A DNA stretch of 64,000 nucleotides from contig LATX02000222.1 in assembly GCA_001466705.2 (NCBI GenBank), forward strand, positions 1 through 64,000, read 5' to 3'. This DNA is from Moniliophthora roreri. Lineage: Eukaryota > Basidiomycota > Agaricomycetes > Agaricales > Marasmiaceae. The translations under genes were made by a program, and so were the position numbers. The notes below the pieces were generated by a model that saw only the letters and a list, made by a program, of their open reading frames with translations, did no database searches and was not told the DNA's origin. This document shows positions 35,838-46,505 of the stretch, piece by piece; position 1 is the first letter of the stretch; every line of letters begins with the position of its first letter.

Positions 35838-35929
35838 ATCATGGTGGTTGATGGCAACGTTGTCAACGCGTCTGGAATGACCGGCACTTTTTTCCGGCAA
35901 AAAGTTTTTCGACAGAGACTACCACGTCG
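35838..35929 (+). promoter_or_regulatory. Conserved 5' block of type C/D coiled-coil genes
   Basis: A motif close to ATGGTGGTTG.TG.CAACG followed by GACGCG and CTTTTTTCCGGCAAA directly precedes the MTKR start here. It recurs before the remnants at 33,229 and 40,791. Shorter versions survive at about 43,229 and 58,965, where no coiled-coil gene follows. A shared promoter is plausible but unproven; common descent alone could explain it. Confidence 0.4.
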
Positions 35930-37977
35930 ATGACCAAACGTTCTTTGCCAGATTCTCCTTTATCTGATCTTCCACCGTCGCAACGAAGGAATGTCTCTGG
36001 TTCAGGAAATACTATTTTGACACCGGCCAGATCGGGACTTTTGAACCCGGAATTCTCTCAGGCGGATTTCGACAAGCAGTTCAAGATGCAAGTTCTAAAG
36101 TGTCCTGGAGGAGGTATCATGAGGGAGATTCAACTGAAGAGTAAACAGGAGCTTAGGGTGCGGTGATCTGATACCTTCGTTCTAACTCTCAACTGACGAT
36201 TGTATAGAATGAGCCACTGGCCAAACAAGGCGCTGCTGGTGTTCAAATGTCGAGGAGAGCTTCATCTGGGGTAAGTCTACCCCCAAAGCGGACCATTCGT
36301 TGAATTATTGACATATCTTGACCACGGGATAGTCTGTTCAACATGCAGGAAACTCGGTTCATGCCGGAGAGACATTGGTGTGTCGTTCTTGAATCCATTT
36401 TCTCGTACCGAACACTGAAGGATAAGGCACAGCCAAACTCGTCGTATCGAGCTCAACATCCTCATATTGAATCACACGAGCAGGCCTTGCATCAGAGCCC
36501 ACGGAGTACAGCACTGTCTCGAGAGAACTTGCTTGGAGTACGTTTTCATTGGCTCATTCTCATTTAGACATTGACCTACCTCGGATTCGGTGTAGAGCAA
36601 GACTCTGCCAGCGGAAACCACACACGCTGGTGTTAAGCCAAGCTCTGACGTTCAAGATATGGTACATCGCCTCCACCACATTCCTTCTGTACCACTACTA
36701 ACGAAGTTTGAATACCAGTTGGGCTCCATGATGCCAAAGCCATACCCACAGCTGAACTCGAATTCGCATAATCAGCTACCGTCCCCGGTATCTCCCAATG
36801 CTGTATTCCATGTGCCGAAAGTATCCCAGGACGCAATCTCGGAGGTTGCCACAGCAACGAATGTGAACTGTGACACGAGACCCCATTGGTTTCACGAGTT
36901 ACCCTCAGACCCATCCTCCGTTCCAAACGCCTACGTCATCACTCAACGTCGCGCAGAAGCCATGTTTTGCGCCTACATCCTCGAGCAGGGATATTCTTGC
37001 CTCTCCTTGCGCACGCTACCTACAGAAGTCACCTCTCGAGCTTGGGAAGCTGTGGAGAGGACAGTACGACATGTTTTGGATCCTCTGCCGATTGCGATAC
37101 CACCTTGCTCGCGGGTAACAACACCAGTACCTGCTCTATCCATCCAGGAGATGGCGTTAGAACACACGTCTTCCCAGGAAACAGCAGCGGAATCATCTGA
37201 ACTGGTGTACCTGCCATCTCCGAGCGAGAGCGAACCACCGCTTCCGACACCTCCCAAACTAGAATCAGAAAGTCTCACTGACCTCCAAAGAATCCGCTCC
37301 GAAATTCAAAATCTCAAATCCACACGAGCCAGGCTTGACGAGAACATTCGGAAACAGGAAGTGCGGTTCTCAGCTGCGAGAGATGCGGAGAAGGATGCTG
37401 TGCTTTGCAAGCTACAAGGCGCGTGGGCCAAGTATCAGAAGATGGAAAAGGATGTCAAGGAGATGGAAAGGCGGTTGGAGAAGGTCAAGAAGGAGATCGA
37501 GGAGGCGAACAGGGGGAAATCAGCTTTAGAGGAGGAAAGAGCACAGATCGTTCATGAAGCAGAGTTGGAGAAGAGTCTATTGGAGGCTATGGTGGAGGCT
37601 GAGCGAGCTCAAAAGAAGTGGCTTGAGGATGAGTTGGACAAATTGCGCTAAGCAGTGTCGAAGGAGCATGCGGCATTGACAGTCTTGAAGACTTCGACGG
37701 AACAGGCGAATGTGGAGGCTCAGGATGCACGGTCGATCGTATGAAGGTGGAGAGACAGGAAGCAGACGAGAAGCTCAAGAGTCTAGGAGAGTGTGTGAAG
37801 ACGCTGACTTGTGAAGTGGCGACTTTACGCGAGGACAAGGAGCGAGAGCAGAAAGCAATTGATAAACTTGCGGAGAGTCGCCGAGTCGTGTTGGGGCACT
37901 TGGAGGCTGTCCGTGTCCGCACGATTGGGCTGCTTTCGGCCTCAATCGTTGACACTGCGTTGAAATCGGCGGCATAA
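35930..37977 (+). CDS. Coiled-coil protein D (type C/D), truncated by a stop
   Basis: Exons 35930-36157, 36208-36270, 36333-36377, 36421-36537, 36596-36661 and 36707-37651, all phase 0, give 487 residues. Start MTKRSLPDSPLSDLPPSQRR. The conserved block reads ITQRRAEAMFCAYILEQGYS, then TSRAWEAVERTVRHVLDPLP (near residues 250-295). The coiled coil starts near LTDLQRIRSEIQNLKSTRAR. A TAA at 37649-37651 stands where gene C has CAA (ELDELRQEAS against ELDKLR-stop). Coiled-coil sequence continues past it, with a second stop at 37,741-37,743 and a frame change, to LEAVRVRTIGLLSASIVD ending at 37977. The protein is thus about 110 residues shorter than its ancestor, and the gene may be dying. It converges with hydrolase copy 6. 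Confidence 0.72.
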
Positions 37978-38536
37978 TACGTGTTCGACGAAATCAGGTT
38001 TTGCATTTATGACGTTCATCACTGGTAATGAGCGGCTTTCTTGATATTTTGGATTGTTAGCCCACCTATTGATACCCTTTCCTTTACGATGGATGCAGCA
38101 CATATTTGTACCATATACCATACATTACCTGTAGTCATACCTGTTCATACTCACCTATACCTATATATTGCTTCGTGTATCATATAGAACTAGATTACTT
38201 AGTCACAATTCAAGATATCAATACTCTCTTGTTTCATTTCTCTCTTCAAGATGGAAAAACCCCCCTCTAACTTGAGACTATTAGAAAGCATATCGTCTGT
38301 CATTCCACAAGTTACCTAAAGTACAGCCCGGGAGGCATGGTATGATACCAACGCTCCTCCCTGAAGAATAGTCCACAAATGAAAAGGATGAACATCTCCC
38401 AATACTGAAAGTGTATGCCTCTAGCCTCCCGTTCATTCCTCGCCTGCCCCTTCATAGCCACATATTCGAACCAGGTGGGTAGTATCCTGAGAAACCCCAA
38501 TCGATGACCCAAACACGATCATCGGCACCCTAATTA

Positions 38537-38560
38537 CCGTGAATTATCCTTAATTCACGG
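38537..38560. repeat. Perfect 10-bp hairpin
   Basis: CCGTGAATTA and TAATTCACGG flank a TCCT loop, about 200 bp beyond the 3' end of hydrolase copy 6. It may form a hairpin in RNA or be a relic of a mobile element. No U-tract follows. Confidence 0.5.
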
Positions 38561-38765
38561 AAGAGGCTTTTTCCATAGTACCACACCGTTGGTGTAGAAT
38601 TTTTGAACGGATATACCCAACCGTGAAAGGTGAACTCAATTTCATTGAAGCGGAGGCCTTACAAGGGCTCGATAAGCGGATTCCGAAGACTGTACATAAT
38701 TCTCGCACCATACGTATCAAAGTACACAAGCCAGACACAGGATATACTGAGAGGAGATAGTGGGC

Positions 38766-40317
38766 CTACGCATACCCATCTTTTCCAGGTACAATGCCGT
38801 ACACAGGACCGCCCTTGCCAAACATCTTGCGCAAATCGCCAACAAGCTCAGCAGGTTGCTCATGAGCGCCAAAGTGACCTCCGCGTTTATGACGGGCTTG
38901 GAAGACAACATTTGGGCCATTATACCACCTGTAGTTGCGTCAATCTCTGTTCATCCATAGCGACTCGGAAAGACGGAGATAACGTACGATTTCGGTCCTA
39001 TCCCAATGTCTTGAGGGAAGAACGTGTATCCCACAGGGATAGATGGAGTCGACAAGTTGGTCCATCCAACCTCGTAATAGACGCGGATAGACGCAGTTGG
39101 CCCAGAGCGGGAGAACCAGAAGATGGAGATCCACGTCAACACTACACACGCCAGCTAATTCAGTACAGCCTGAACAGCGATGGGAACCGTAGCGTACCTT
39201 CATCGTCATCCCAAGGATACGCGTCACTCCAAGCCACCAGTTTCTCATAGATCCATGCGAGCAGACCAACAGGCGAATCGGCAAGACTGTATCCGATTGT
39301 TTGAGGTTGCGTAGATTGCTCTTTAAAGTATCCCATGCTTTTCTCCTGGAACCATTTGTTTCGCTCGAGAATTTTGAGATCCTCCGCGTCATAAGCCGAT
39401 GGGTCGTCGTTAGGCGGCGGTCCGGCAATCCTGTAGATAGTGAGATGTGTGAATGAATGATGTAGAGATAAGGGTGAGCGTACGGCGTGTTAGTGTGCCA
39501 GGCTTTGATGTGTTTACCTCCGTATTCAGCAGCCATTGTTTGGGTAATCTAGGATGATAGGTGCATCAGCAAATGAGAAATGAATGTCGAAACTGTTGAT
39601 ACGACGCACCATGGAGCCCCAATCCCCGCCTTGAGTGACTGAAGAACAGTTGTCCGAGTCAGTGAAAGCTTCGTGCACAAATAAGGACGGACGTACCGTA
39701 TTCTTGGTACCCAAGGGCTTGCATCAGTTTATGTCCAACCTATAGAGCCTTTGTCAACATTGTATCATTTACATGAATGCTTAATACTGACCTCAGCATA
39801 GTTGGGCAAATTGAAGCCCTTTTTCTTCGCACCCTCAGAGAATCCCCATCCGGGAAGTCCAAGCGCAACGACGTGGAAGCTCGGCTGTCCGGGCTCGTCT
39901 GCGGTCAACAGCGGCAAGATTTTTCTCACTTCGAGGATATTTCCTGGCCCTGCACAACAATCAGTTCATCGTCATTACCGCAACGAAAGAGATAGACTTA
40001 CACCCGTGAACGAATAGCAAAGGAATCGCGCCCTTGACTTTACTTTCCTTGTGCACGTAGTGGATATTCAACACCCCATGTCCTTCGACAGCAATGTCTC
40101 TCGTGAACTGAGGCATCTCGTCGTTCAAGGCCTTCTCATGCTTGCGCCAGTCGTAACCATCTTTCCATCTGGCTACGAGGCGGCGAATATCAGCGAGCGG
40201 AACACCATAATCCCATCCAGCATCGTCAATCTCGTCTGGGAGACGCGAAAGCTCGAGCTTCTTTTTCAAGAGTTCGAGAGCTGAGTCTGGGATAGCGATT
40301 TTGAATGGAGAAGACAT
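38766..40317 (-). CDS. Epoxide hydrolase copy 6 (microsomal type, intact)
   Basis: Minus-strand gene with the same splice sites as copy 2; about 390 residues and open throughout by my reading. EHN domain from [20 protein letters not shown]; oxyanion motif HGWPGN; nucleophile Asp in TQGGDWGSM; cap tyrosines in MGYFKEQS and RVYYE; base His in [12 protein letters not shown]. The acid residue is Asp in FFPQD instead of the Glu found in copy 2 (FFPKE), an accepted alternative in the family. KRGGHFGAH departs from EHGGHFAAH beside the catalytic His, so substrate range may differ from copy 2. Coiled-coil gene E lies upstream in the same direction, as copies A and B do for their hydrolases. Gene D converges on its 3' end. 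Confidence 0.9.
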
Positions 40318-40790
40318 TGTTAGTTGAGTGTGAAGCGTAGACGAGTCTGGAGAGTGTTTAAAAAGTCAGTCACGGTTAAACGGCGTCAGACCGCATAGTC
40401 ATACTGCTTAGTAGGAAGCTCGGGAGCGATGGAGATCGAAGACAGACGGAGTTTGAGAGATGATGTATTGTTTCCTATCCAAGATTCTCGTCAATTCAGT
40501 AATGTGACTCGAATTAATAGATATGGATCAGACCCTGATTGCCCTTACTCTGGTTTACGTCTTTGTCGCTTCTCTTCCTTTCGTCCTGACTCCTCTCAGG
40601 GTCCTGGGATCGCTTTGTTCAAGATGAGACCAGGGTCGGGGCCAATTGGGGACTAAAGTTCGCTTCTTTGACGGGATTTGCCTTGGCCAAGCCTGAGCTC
40701 GATGAACTAGAGTCCCACAAAATTTTGACAGTGACAACATGAGCATTTTGAGTGAGGAGTCCACATACCGACAGAAGTGAGCTAGAGGCA

Positions 40791-40985
40791 CATGGTGGTT
40801 GCTGACAACGTCGACGCGCCTGAACAACCGGCTTTTTCCGGCAAACATTTTAGACAGCGACTGACTTTGGACCAACGACTTTTTTCGTAGGCTCTACGCA
40901 CAAGGGAATATTGATTCGATACCAGCAGGTGCGAGTACGCTAGGATTTCACAGATCGAGATTTTCGCTGGCAGGCTTTGACGCAG
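40791..40985 (+). pseudogene. 5' remnant of a type C/D coiled-coil gene
   Basis: Holds the upstream block (TGGTTGCTGACAACG, then CTTTTTCCGGCAAA) and a degraded first exon in which IDSIPAGASTLGFHRSRF aligns with ILTPARSGLLNPEFSQAD of gene D. The start codon region is mutated and nothing follows. It lies between hydrolase 6 and coiled-coil gene E, on the opposite strand to both. Confidence 0.55.
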
Positions 40986-41285
40986 GTGATTCGACTGACA
41001 AGCTCGGTACAAATATACTTCATATTGTACATATGACACCAAAAAGCAAAAGAGTTCGCTATCGCGCTCTGGATCATGTAACCACTATTCTTCACGGAGC
41101 TCGAGATTTTCGGTCGTACCGAGCGGAGAGTAATCTTCGCCTAACGATAGCCCAATCAAGTGCCTTAACAAGGGCTTGATGTTTGGTCTGTGGACTAGTC
41201 CTAGTTTCTGAAACCTGGTAAACCGAACAAGATCAGCATCTGAGAATGGCATGACATTTTTCGATGACATACCTTATCCTTCAGC

Positions 41286-42682
41286 CTATTTCGCTTCCTT
41301 TCGAAGAAGCGCTTCCATGTTACTTTGAAGAACCCCAAAATCACGAATCACGTTCTGCATTCCTGCAATGTCGGCCTCCATTTGCTCCTTCTCCTGCCTC
41401 TTTCTCCCTATATCATGCACCTCAACTCGTGCCTGCTCCAGGTCGCTCATTACTCTTTCGAGTAGTTGCTGATTCGCCTGTAAGTCGGATTCCAGCTTTC
41501 TCTTCTCTCTCTTCTTGGTTTCGAACGCAACCCTGTCCGCCTTAAGCTCGCTTTCCGTGCGCTTCTTCTCAGCCTCCACCTTACCCTTCGCACTATGCAG
41601 CCTATCCGTCAGACCAGCCCATTCTTCCGACATACACGCCTTCTCCTTCATCAGCTTCTCCAAGTCGTTTTTCTCCGCTGCCACTCTCGCCAGCTCAGCT
41701 CGTGCCCGATCTAGCTCATCGAGAACACTATCTCGCTCTAGACATGCGCGCTCTGTCAGATTTGCCAACTCCTTGTCGATTTCCGCTCTACGTGCCTCCT
41801 TGCTCCGAATCAGGTCTCGTAACGGTAAAGCGTCGTCACGACGAACGGCAGAGATAACTTTCGTCTCCTCCGCTGCGCAGCTGACAGTTTCCATCTTCAT
41901 AGGCACTTCTTCTTCCGCCGTCTGAGAGACCAGGCCCAGTACTGACGGCAAAGGGCACTGAACAGGCATACTCTGACCGTTCATCGTCTGCCAGACCATC
42001 TGCCATGAACACTGAAACACGGTCAGCTTCTGCTCCGGCTGCATGTTCAACACGTAGGCGAAGGAGTAGCCCATGCTATGAAGGGCAGCAATCAGCTTTG
42101 ACTCGGCTTCTATTTGGCTAGGATAGTCGGGGTGAGGTTGTAGAGGTAGACGGGGCAACCAAGAGGGTATTGGATAGCGGTAGTGAGGCAAGTATTGGAT
42201 TGGAAATGACTGCGATGGCGGTGCGAGACATGGAGTGTGCGAAGGTAAAGGTATAGACGGAAAAGGTAGCATGGTTGGTGGTGATGGATGGTTCGGATGT
42301 GGTTGATGTATTTCGGGCTTTGTGGGCAACGATGCTGTCCCTCTAGTCGGAGGCACCCCGGGCTGCAAATGTCCTCGGTCCTATGGAAGGAATGAACGTT
42401 AGGAAGGACCTGAATTCGAAGCGATGGTCAGACGTACAACAGGTGAAATAGCCTGGCTATCATGGTTCTGTGTTATGAAGCCCCTGTCAGTTCAGTGAGG
42501 GCGAGAGCTGTGAAGAACACGTACATGTATTCGTTGGCGTTGCGCTGGAGGTAATGATGATTGGGATGCGTTCGCTGCTGCCCCGTTCGACCATGGCTAT
42601 GGATAGTGGTAGTTGAGAAAGCCTTTTCCATGTGACATCGATCATCTACATCGGAGGATAGGGGTTCGAGAAACCTGGTCAT
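41286..42682 (-). CDS. Coiled-coil protein E (type E, intact)
   Basis: Three exons, 42682-42525, 42483-42438 and 42380-41286, total 1299 nt, exactly 433 codons, 432 residues. Starts MTRFLEPLSSDVDD; a second in-frame ATG lies 15 nt upstream. A proline-rich linker (HPNHPSPPTMLPFPSIPLPS) precedes a conserved block (IEAESKLIAALHSMGYSFAY) equivalent to the HRAELMFCANITHQGYS block of genes C and D. From about residue 245 it is a highly charged coiled coil (KEARRAEIDKELANLTERAC onward) that ends MEALLRKEAK. No enzymatic motif or localisation signal is seen. It is the only intact member of the type decayed at 8.8, 21.3 and 50 kb. It lies about 970 bp upstream of intact hydrolase 6 on the same strand. 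Function unknown. Confidence 0.82.
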
Positions 42683-42699
42683 GTCTACGTTTAGCACGC

Positions 42700-44020
42700 A
42701 AAGATCTTCACGCGAACGCGGACGTACCCGAAGCTAAACTACCGGTCGGTGTAGCCCATCGAGTCCTCTCACAGCGTTCGATATCTTCATGGTAACACGG
42801 AACTCTTTCCAGCTTCAGGATCTTCACTCATGGACACAAAAATAGACCCATTCTCCAGACATGTGCAGAAAGGAATCGCCAGAAGTGTCTCCGGTTTGAT
42901 ATGAAAATGAGCATTCGAGGATAACCTTGGTTTCTTTTTTCCTATGGGAGCCTCGATATACCCTGAGGAGATACTTTATCAAATGTTTAGGAGATGCCTA
43001 GAGATAACTCACCGAAGGTGTTCTCCCTCACAGAACTGAATTTTCTGCTCCTTTTTAGCAAATTTTCATCCAGAGAAACCCAGTTTCCTCAGTCCTGCTC
43101 TATTGAGCCGTCAAAGGGTCTTCTGCACTGTCCCAGTACTTGGAGGGGGCAATACAGTAAATTGAGTTGGCCTAGACATTTTCGTGCTTGTCGAACGCAG
43201 AAATGGAATGTCTGGAGTATTGACACTGCTGATGAATGATGATGGTGGTTGCTGACAACGCTATTACTGTGACGCGGCGCCGCGCGACGGCTTGCCTCTT
43301 CCCATCATACATGTGCGACCGAAGCGCTCATGACCTCTATCATCCAGGTGAGCTATAGCTCGAAAAAAACTCTTGTTGGCAGTTGAGTGAGAGATACACA
43401 ACTCATTTCTCCTACAGTCTGCTGGAGTATTCCAGCTATTTGAATTTAGATGCATCTCATCAGCAGTTCAGAGGTTGATGGTCACGGGCTGTGCAACCCC
43501 CACAATCCGTGTAAATTGATGTCTCCTTCAGAATTTCAGTATGTATTTATTGCCAAGTTATTTTGCATTGACTTTCCGTAGCTATCTGACAAATACCTGG
43601 TTTCGAGCATACAGCAGAGTGTCGACGATTCGGAAATCTTAACGGGACAATTGGCAATCCGGCAATTAAGATGGCATTTTGCTGATGGCCTGTGGAGATT
43701 GGCAAGTTCTAGCAGCCAGATTGAACTGTTTGGTGTGTTACGATGCGCAAGCGGTATTAGCCCCCGCCAACACTGGTCACTTCAATAGTGAGGATCTGTG
43801 GAACGGGCAGCGAAGGTGGAGGTTTATCAGTCCCCGGCCGGCGGAGCGATACTCGGGCAGAACGAAACAACTTCCAGACGCTTGCAAGGATACATTGAAT
43901 TTCGGCACTCTAAGGTGTATAAGGGCCACTTCTATCATATTCCTGACAGTTTCTATCATTCGACCTTTTTTCCTTAATGCAGGCGTACCGCCGTCTCCTC
44001 GGCGCTCAAGTATAGTTGAC
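42700..44020. other. Intergenic, partly duplicated at 58.8-59.2 kb
   Basis: Positions 43,010-43,345 resemble 58,785-59,060: both have CCTCACA(G/A)AACTGAA, later TGATGAATGATGA(T/C)GGTGGTTG and GCGACGGCTTG. No gene is supported. From about 43,780 to 44,020 the sequence is the 5' flank of the seven-helix repeat unit. Confidence 0.5.
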
Positions 44021-44026
44021 AGGCGT

Positions 44027-44193
44027 TGGAGAGGGCCGAGTGGTCTGGCTATCGCGATGCCGAAGACGATGCTGCTGGTTCTGATGATGGCTAACTACGT
44101 ACACGGAAATGTAGACTACGCGCCGGAAGCTCATGCCAAACACTGCCAAACAGGCCTGGAACCTCCGCTCCGTGCCCCGGTCCCCCTACCACA
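44027..44193 (-). mobile_element. Solo LTR (167 bp) upstream of seven-helix gene 1
   Basis: TGGAGAGGG...CTACCACA on the plus strand, flanked by GCGT at 44023-44026 and 44194-44197. The neighbouring tandem copies at about 46,212 and 47,980 read GACAGGCGTCCTCGAAACAG without any insert, giving the exact empty site. It inserted after the tandem duplication. Confidence 0.93.
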
Positions 44194-44504
44194 GCGTCCT
44201 CGAGACAGGTGAACTTGTTCTCTCATCAGCGCTCGTCTCTATACTGATGAAAGTGCCTTTAAGGCGGTTCTTGAAGCTATCATGATGACTCGAGAAGTGG
44301 CACGGAAGTGAATTGGTCCCTAGCATACCTTCCGAGTCTGTCAAAGCCCGTACATGTGGTCTTCATTTGACGGTATGCATGTTCTCACATATACAATTTA
44401 ATTTTGGCCGGGAGCTTACATGTAATCAACTTTGAATAACGAATAGTCACAGCATTTAAATAGTTCTCCATGAAGCTTTTCTCCCTTCTGGTCGATACCA
44501 CACC

Positions 44505-45710
44505 ATGGTACAGATTGATATATTCGAGAAGTCTCTCTACGTCGCCAACGTTTTCCTCTGCATTCTCTATGGTTCGCCCGTTCCTTTCGATGCCCTTAGA
44601 TAACTTTACTGACATCATACTACAATCAGGTCTGGAACTATACCTAGCGTTTACCACGATTTATCTCCTGGTTGTCGATCTCTCCCGACGAACGAGGAAG
44701 CAAAAGATCTTCTACGTATCCTACATCATATCTATAGTGCTCGTCCAGGCATTGGCAGTGGCATCCAACACTGCACTCGGATATCTCATGTGGTTGGAGC
44801 ATCGAGACTTTCCTGGAGGTCCCATGGCGTATTATACCGGCATCACGACGAGCTGGAATAACTTCACTGGTATTTCGTCAATTGAATTAACTAATTTCCT
44901 GGGTAATTTACTATCGGTCGGTGCTATCGACTACTTCCTTTCTTTTCATTGCTGACTCTCTCTCATCATATGGTAGCTATACCGATGCTATGTCATCTGG
45001 GGCCGCAATATACCTGTTATGATTCTTCCTGTTCTTATGTTTCTCACTGCGAGTGGTCAGTACTGTTCCTTTACTTAAATTCTACCTTGTCTCATTCGTC
45101 CATTACAGTCATGGCTATAATAACGCTCGTTCAGAGTGCTGGAACATCGATTTATTCCTCCCAATCTGTCAATTATGTTGTTCTTTGGATCTCCATCACG
45201 TCAGGCCTCAACGTCCTTCTCACTGCTCTCATTTCGTTCCGTCTGCTATCAGCTCGACGAAGACTCCTGAAGCTTAATATAACAGCTCCGACACAGTATA
45301 TTGGGGTCGTCGCTATACTGGTAGAGAGCTCACTACCATTTCCGGTGTTGGGGATACTCTATGCAGTATTATCTGCAAAGAATATCGGTGTGTACGTGAT
45401 TTTTGCAGTGTTCTGGGGCATGTATGCTGTAAGTCGAGCCTTGATGCTTCCCTTGACGTTCAAACACTGATGGATGCATTGTAATTTATAGGGAATAGCA
45501 CCACTCCTGATTATCTATCGTGTGGCGAAAGGCACGGCCTGGACGAGCGACGATAATAACACGGTGTTCAGTGATGTGAAGTTTGGCACAGTGCGAACGA
45601 CGATGGATATGGCTACAGATTCACTTCTCACAAGGATGGATGGTGAGCTAGGGGATAATACACGTACGATTGTTCTCGGGAATCTCCATTCATCTCATTC
45701 TTCGGTATGA
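44505..45710 (+). CDS. Seven-helix membrane protein 1 (GPCR-like topology)
   Basis: Exons 44505-44571, 44630-44916, 44977-45055, 45109-45428 and 45492-45710 give 323 residues. Seven hydrophobic segments run from VFLCILYGLELYLAFTTIYL to GIAPLLIIYRVAKGTAW. Basic clusters fall in the loops after helices 1 (SRRTRKQK), 3 (YRCYVIWGR) and 5 (SARRRLLKL) and at the tail, so the N-terminus is predicted outside and the tail inside, as in G-protein-coupled receptors. WLEHRDFPGGP after helix 2 and ILVESSLPFPVLG in helix 6 are hallmarks of a large, unnamed basidiomycete family. No ligand or partner is known. The last 60 residues are polar and Thr-rich. First of three tandem copies; a solo LTR lies 310 bp upstream. 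Its tail resembles copy 2 while its body resembles copy 3. Confidence 0.87.
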
Positions 45711-45860
45711 AACTTTCTGATAAGTGTCAGATTATAACTACAGTCTCTGAATGACATGATGAAACGGTCAGGATCAACGACTTTTGCCCCTTGTTCAAGA
45801 TGCACGATTCACGGCGACCCAATTTTAACGGTACATTGAATATCGGCATTCCACGGTGTA

Positions 45861-46122
45861 CTCGGGGCCACGGGAAGTCATGGACCCATGACGTCACGCG
45901 TCGTAAATGCACCACAAGTTTCTCGAGGCTGTCCTGGCAGACGAGGGTAAGTCAAGCAAGGTTCTGATCTTACATGGATATATTATTCCTCCAGAAGAGT
46001 TTATGCCTTGAAAATAACTAGCAACAAGCTGGATGGGAGTAGGGAAAAAAAAATGCAAACAGAAAATAGGTATACCCTACTACGCATCGGGTCGTGGGAC
46101 CATGACTTCCCGTGGTCCCGAG
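45861..46122. mobile_element. 262-bp inverted-repeat element with TA target duplication
   Basis: Arms of 23 bp, 45861-45883 (CTCGGGGCCACGGGAAGTCA...) and 46100-46122, are inverted with one mismatch. TA flanks both sides (45859-45860 and 46123-46124). The equivalent positions in tandem copies 1 and 3 (near 43,915 and 47,868) read GGTGTATAAGGGCCAC without an insert. No ORF inside. TA duplication and length fit a Tc1/mariner-type MITE. Confidence 0.82.
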
Positions 46123-46505
46123 TATAAGGCCACGTTCTATCATTTCTGACAGTTTCTATCGTTCTACCTTCTTTCTTCAAAGCGGGCGCACCGCCGTCTT
46201 CTCGGCGCTCAAGTATAGTTGATAGGCGTCCTTGAAACAGGTGAACTCGTTCTCTCATCAGCGTTCGTCTTCATACTGATGAAAATGCCTTTAAGGCGGT
46301 TCTTGAAGTTCTCATGATGACTCGGGAAGCGGCATGGAAGTGAATTGGTCCCCGCTTCGGAGTCTGTCAAAGTTCGTACATGTTGTTCTTATGTATACAT
46401 TCTAATTTTGGCCGGGAGCTTACATGTAATCGACCCTGGATAACGGACAGTCACAGCATTTAGATTCTTCATGAAGCTTTTCTTCCTCCTAGCTGATACC
46501 ACATC

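Noticed and set aside
10603..40317. RIP as the established cause of hydrolase decay
   Set aside because: Some stops are C-to-T type, but others are transversions or indels and too few changes can be counted by eye; kept only as a question in the findings.
41515..41925. Long open frames antisense to the coiled-coil genes (also 30120-30467, 37587-38006, 22057-22407)
   Set aside because: They are opposite-strand shadows of Glu/Lys-rich coiled coil, giving Ser/Leu-rich readings with no introns or motifs.
8790..42697. Secondary-metabolite biosynthetic cluster around the epoxide hydrolases
   Set aside because: No synthase, P450, transporter or regulator was seen; the cluster consists of paralogues of two families only.
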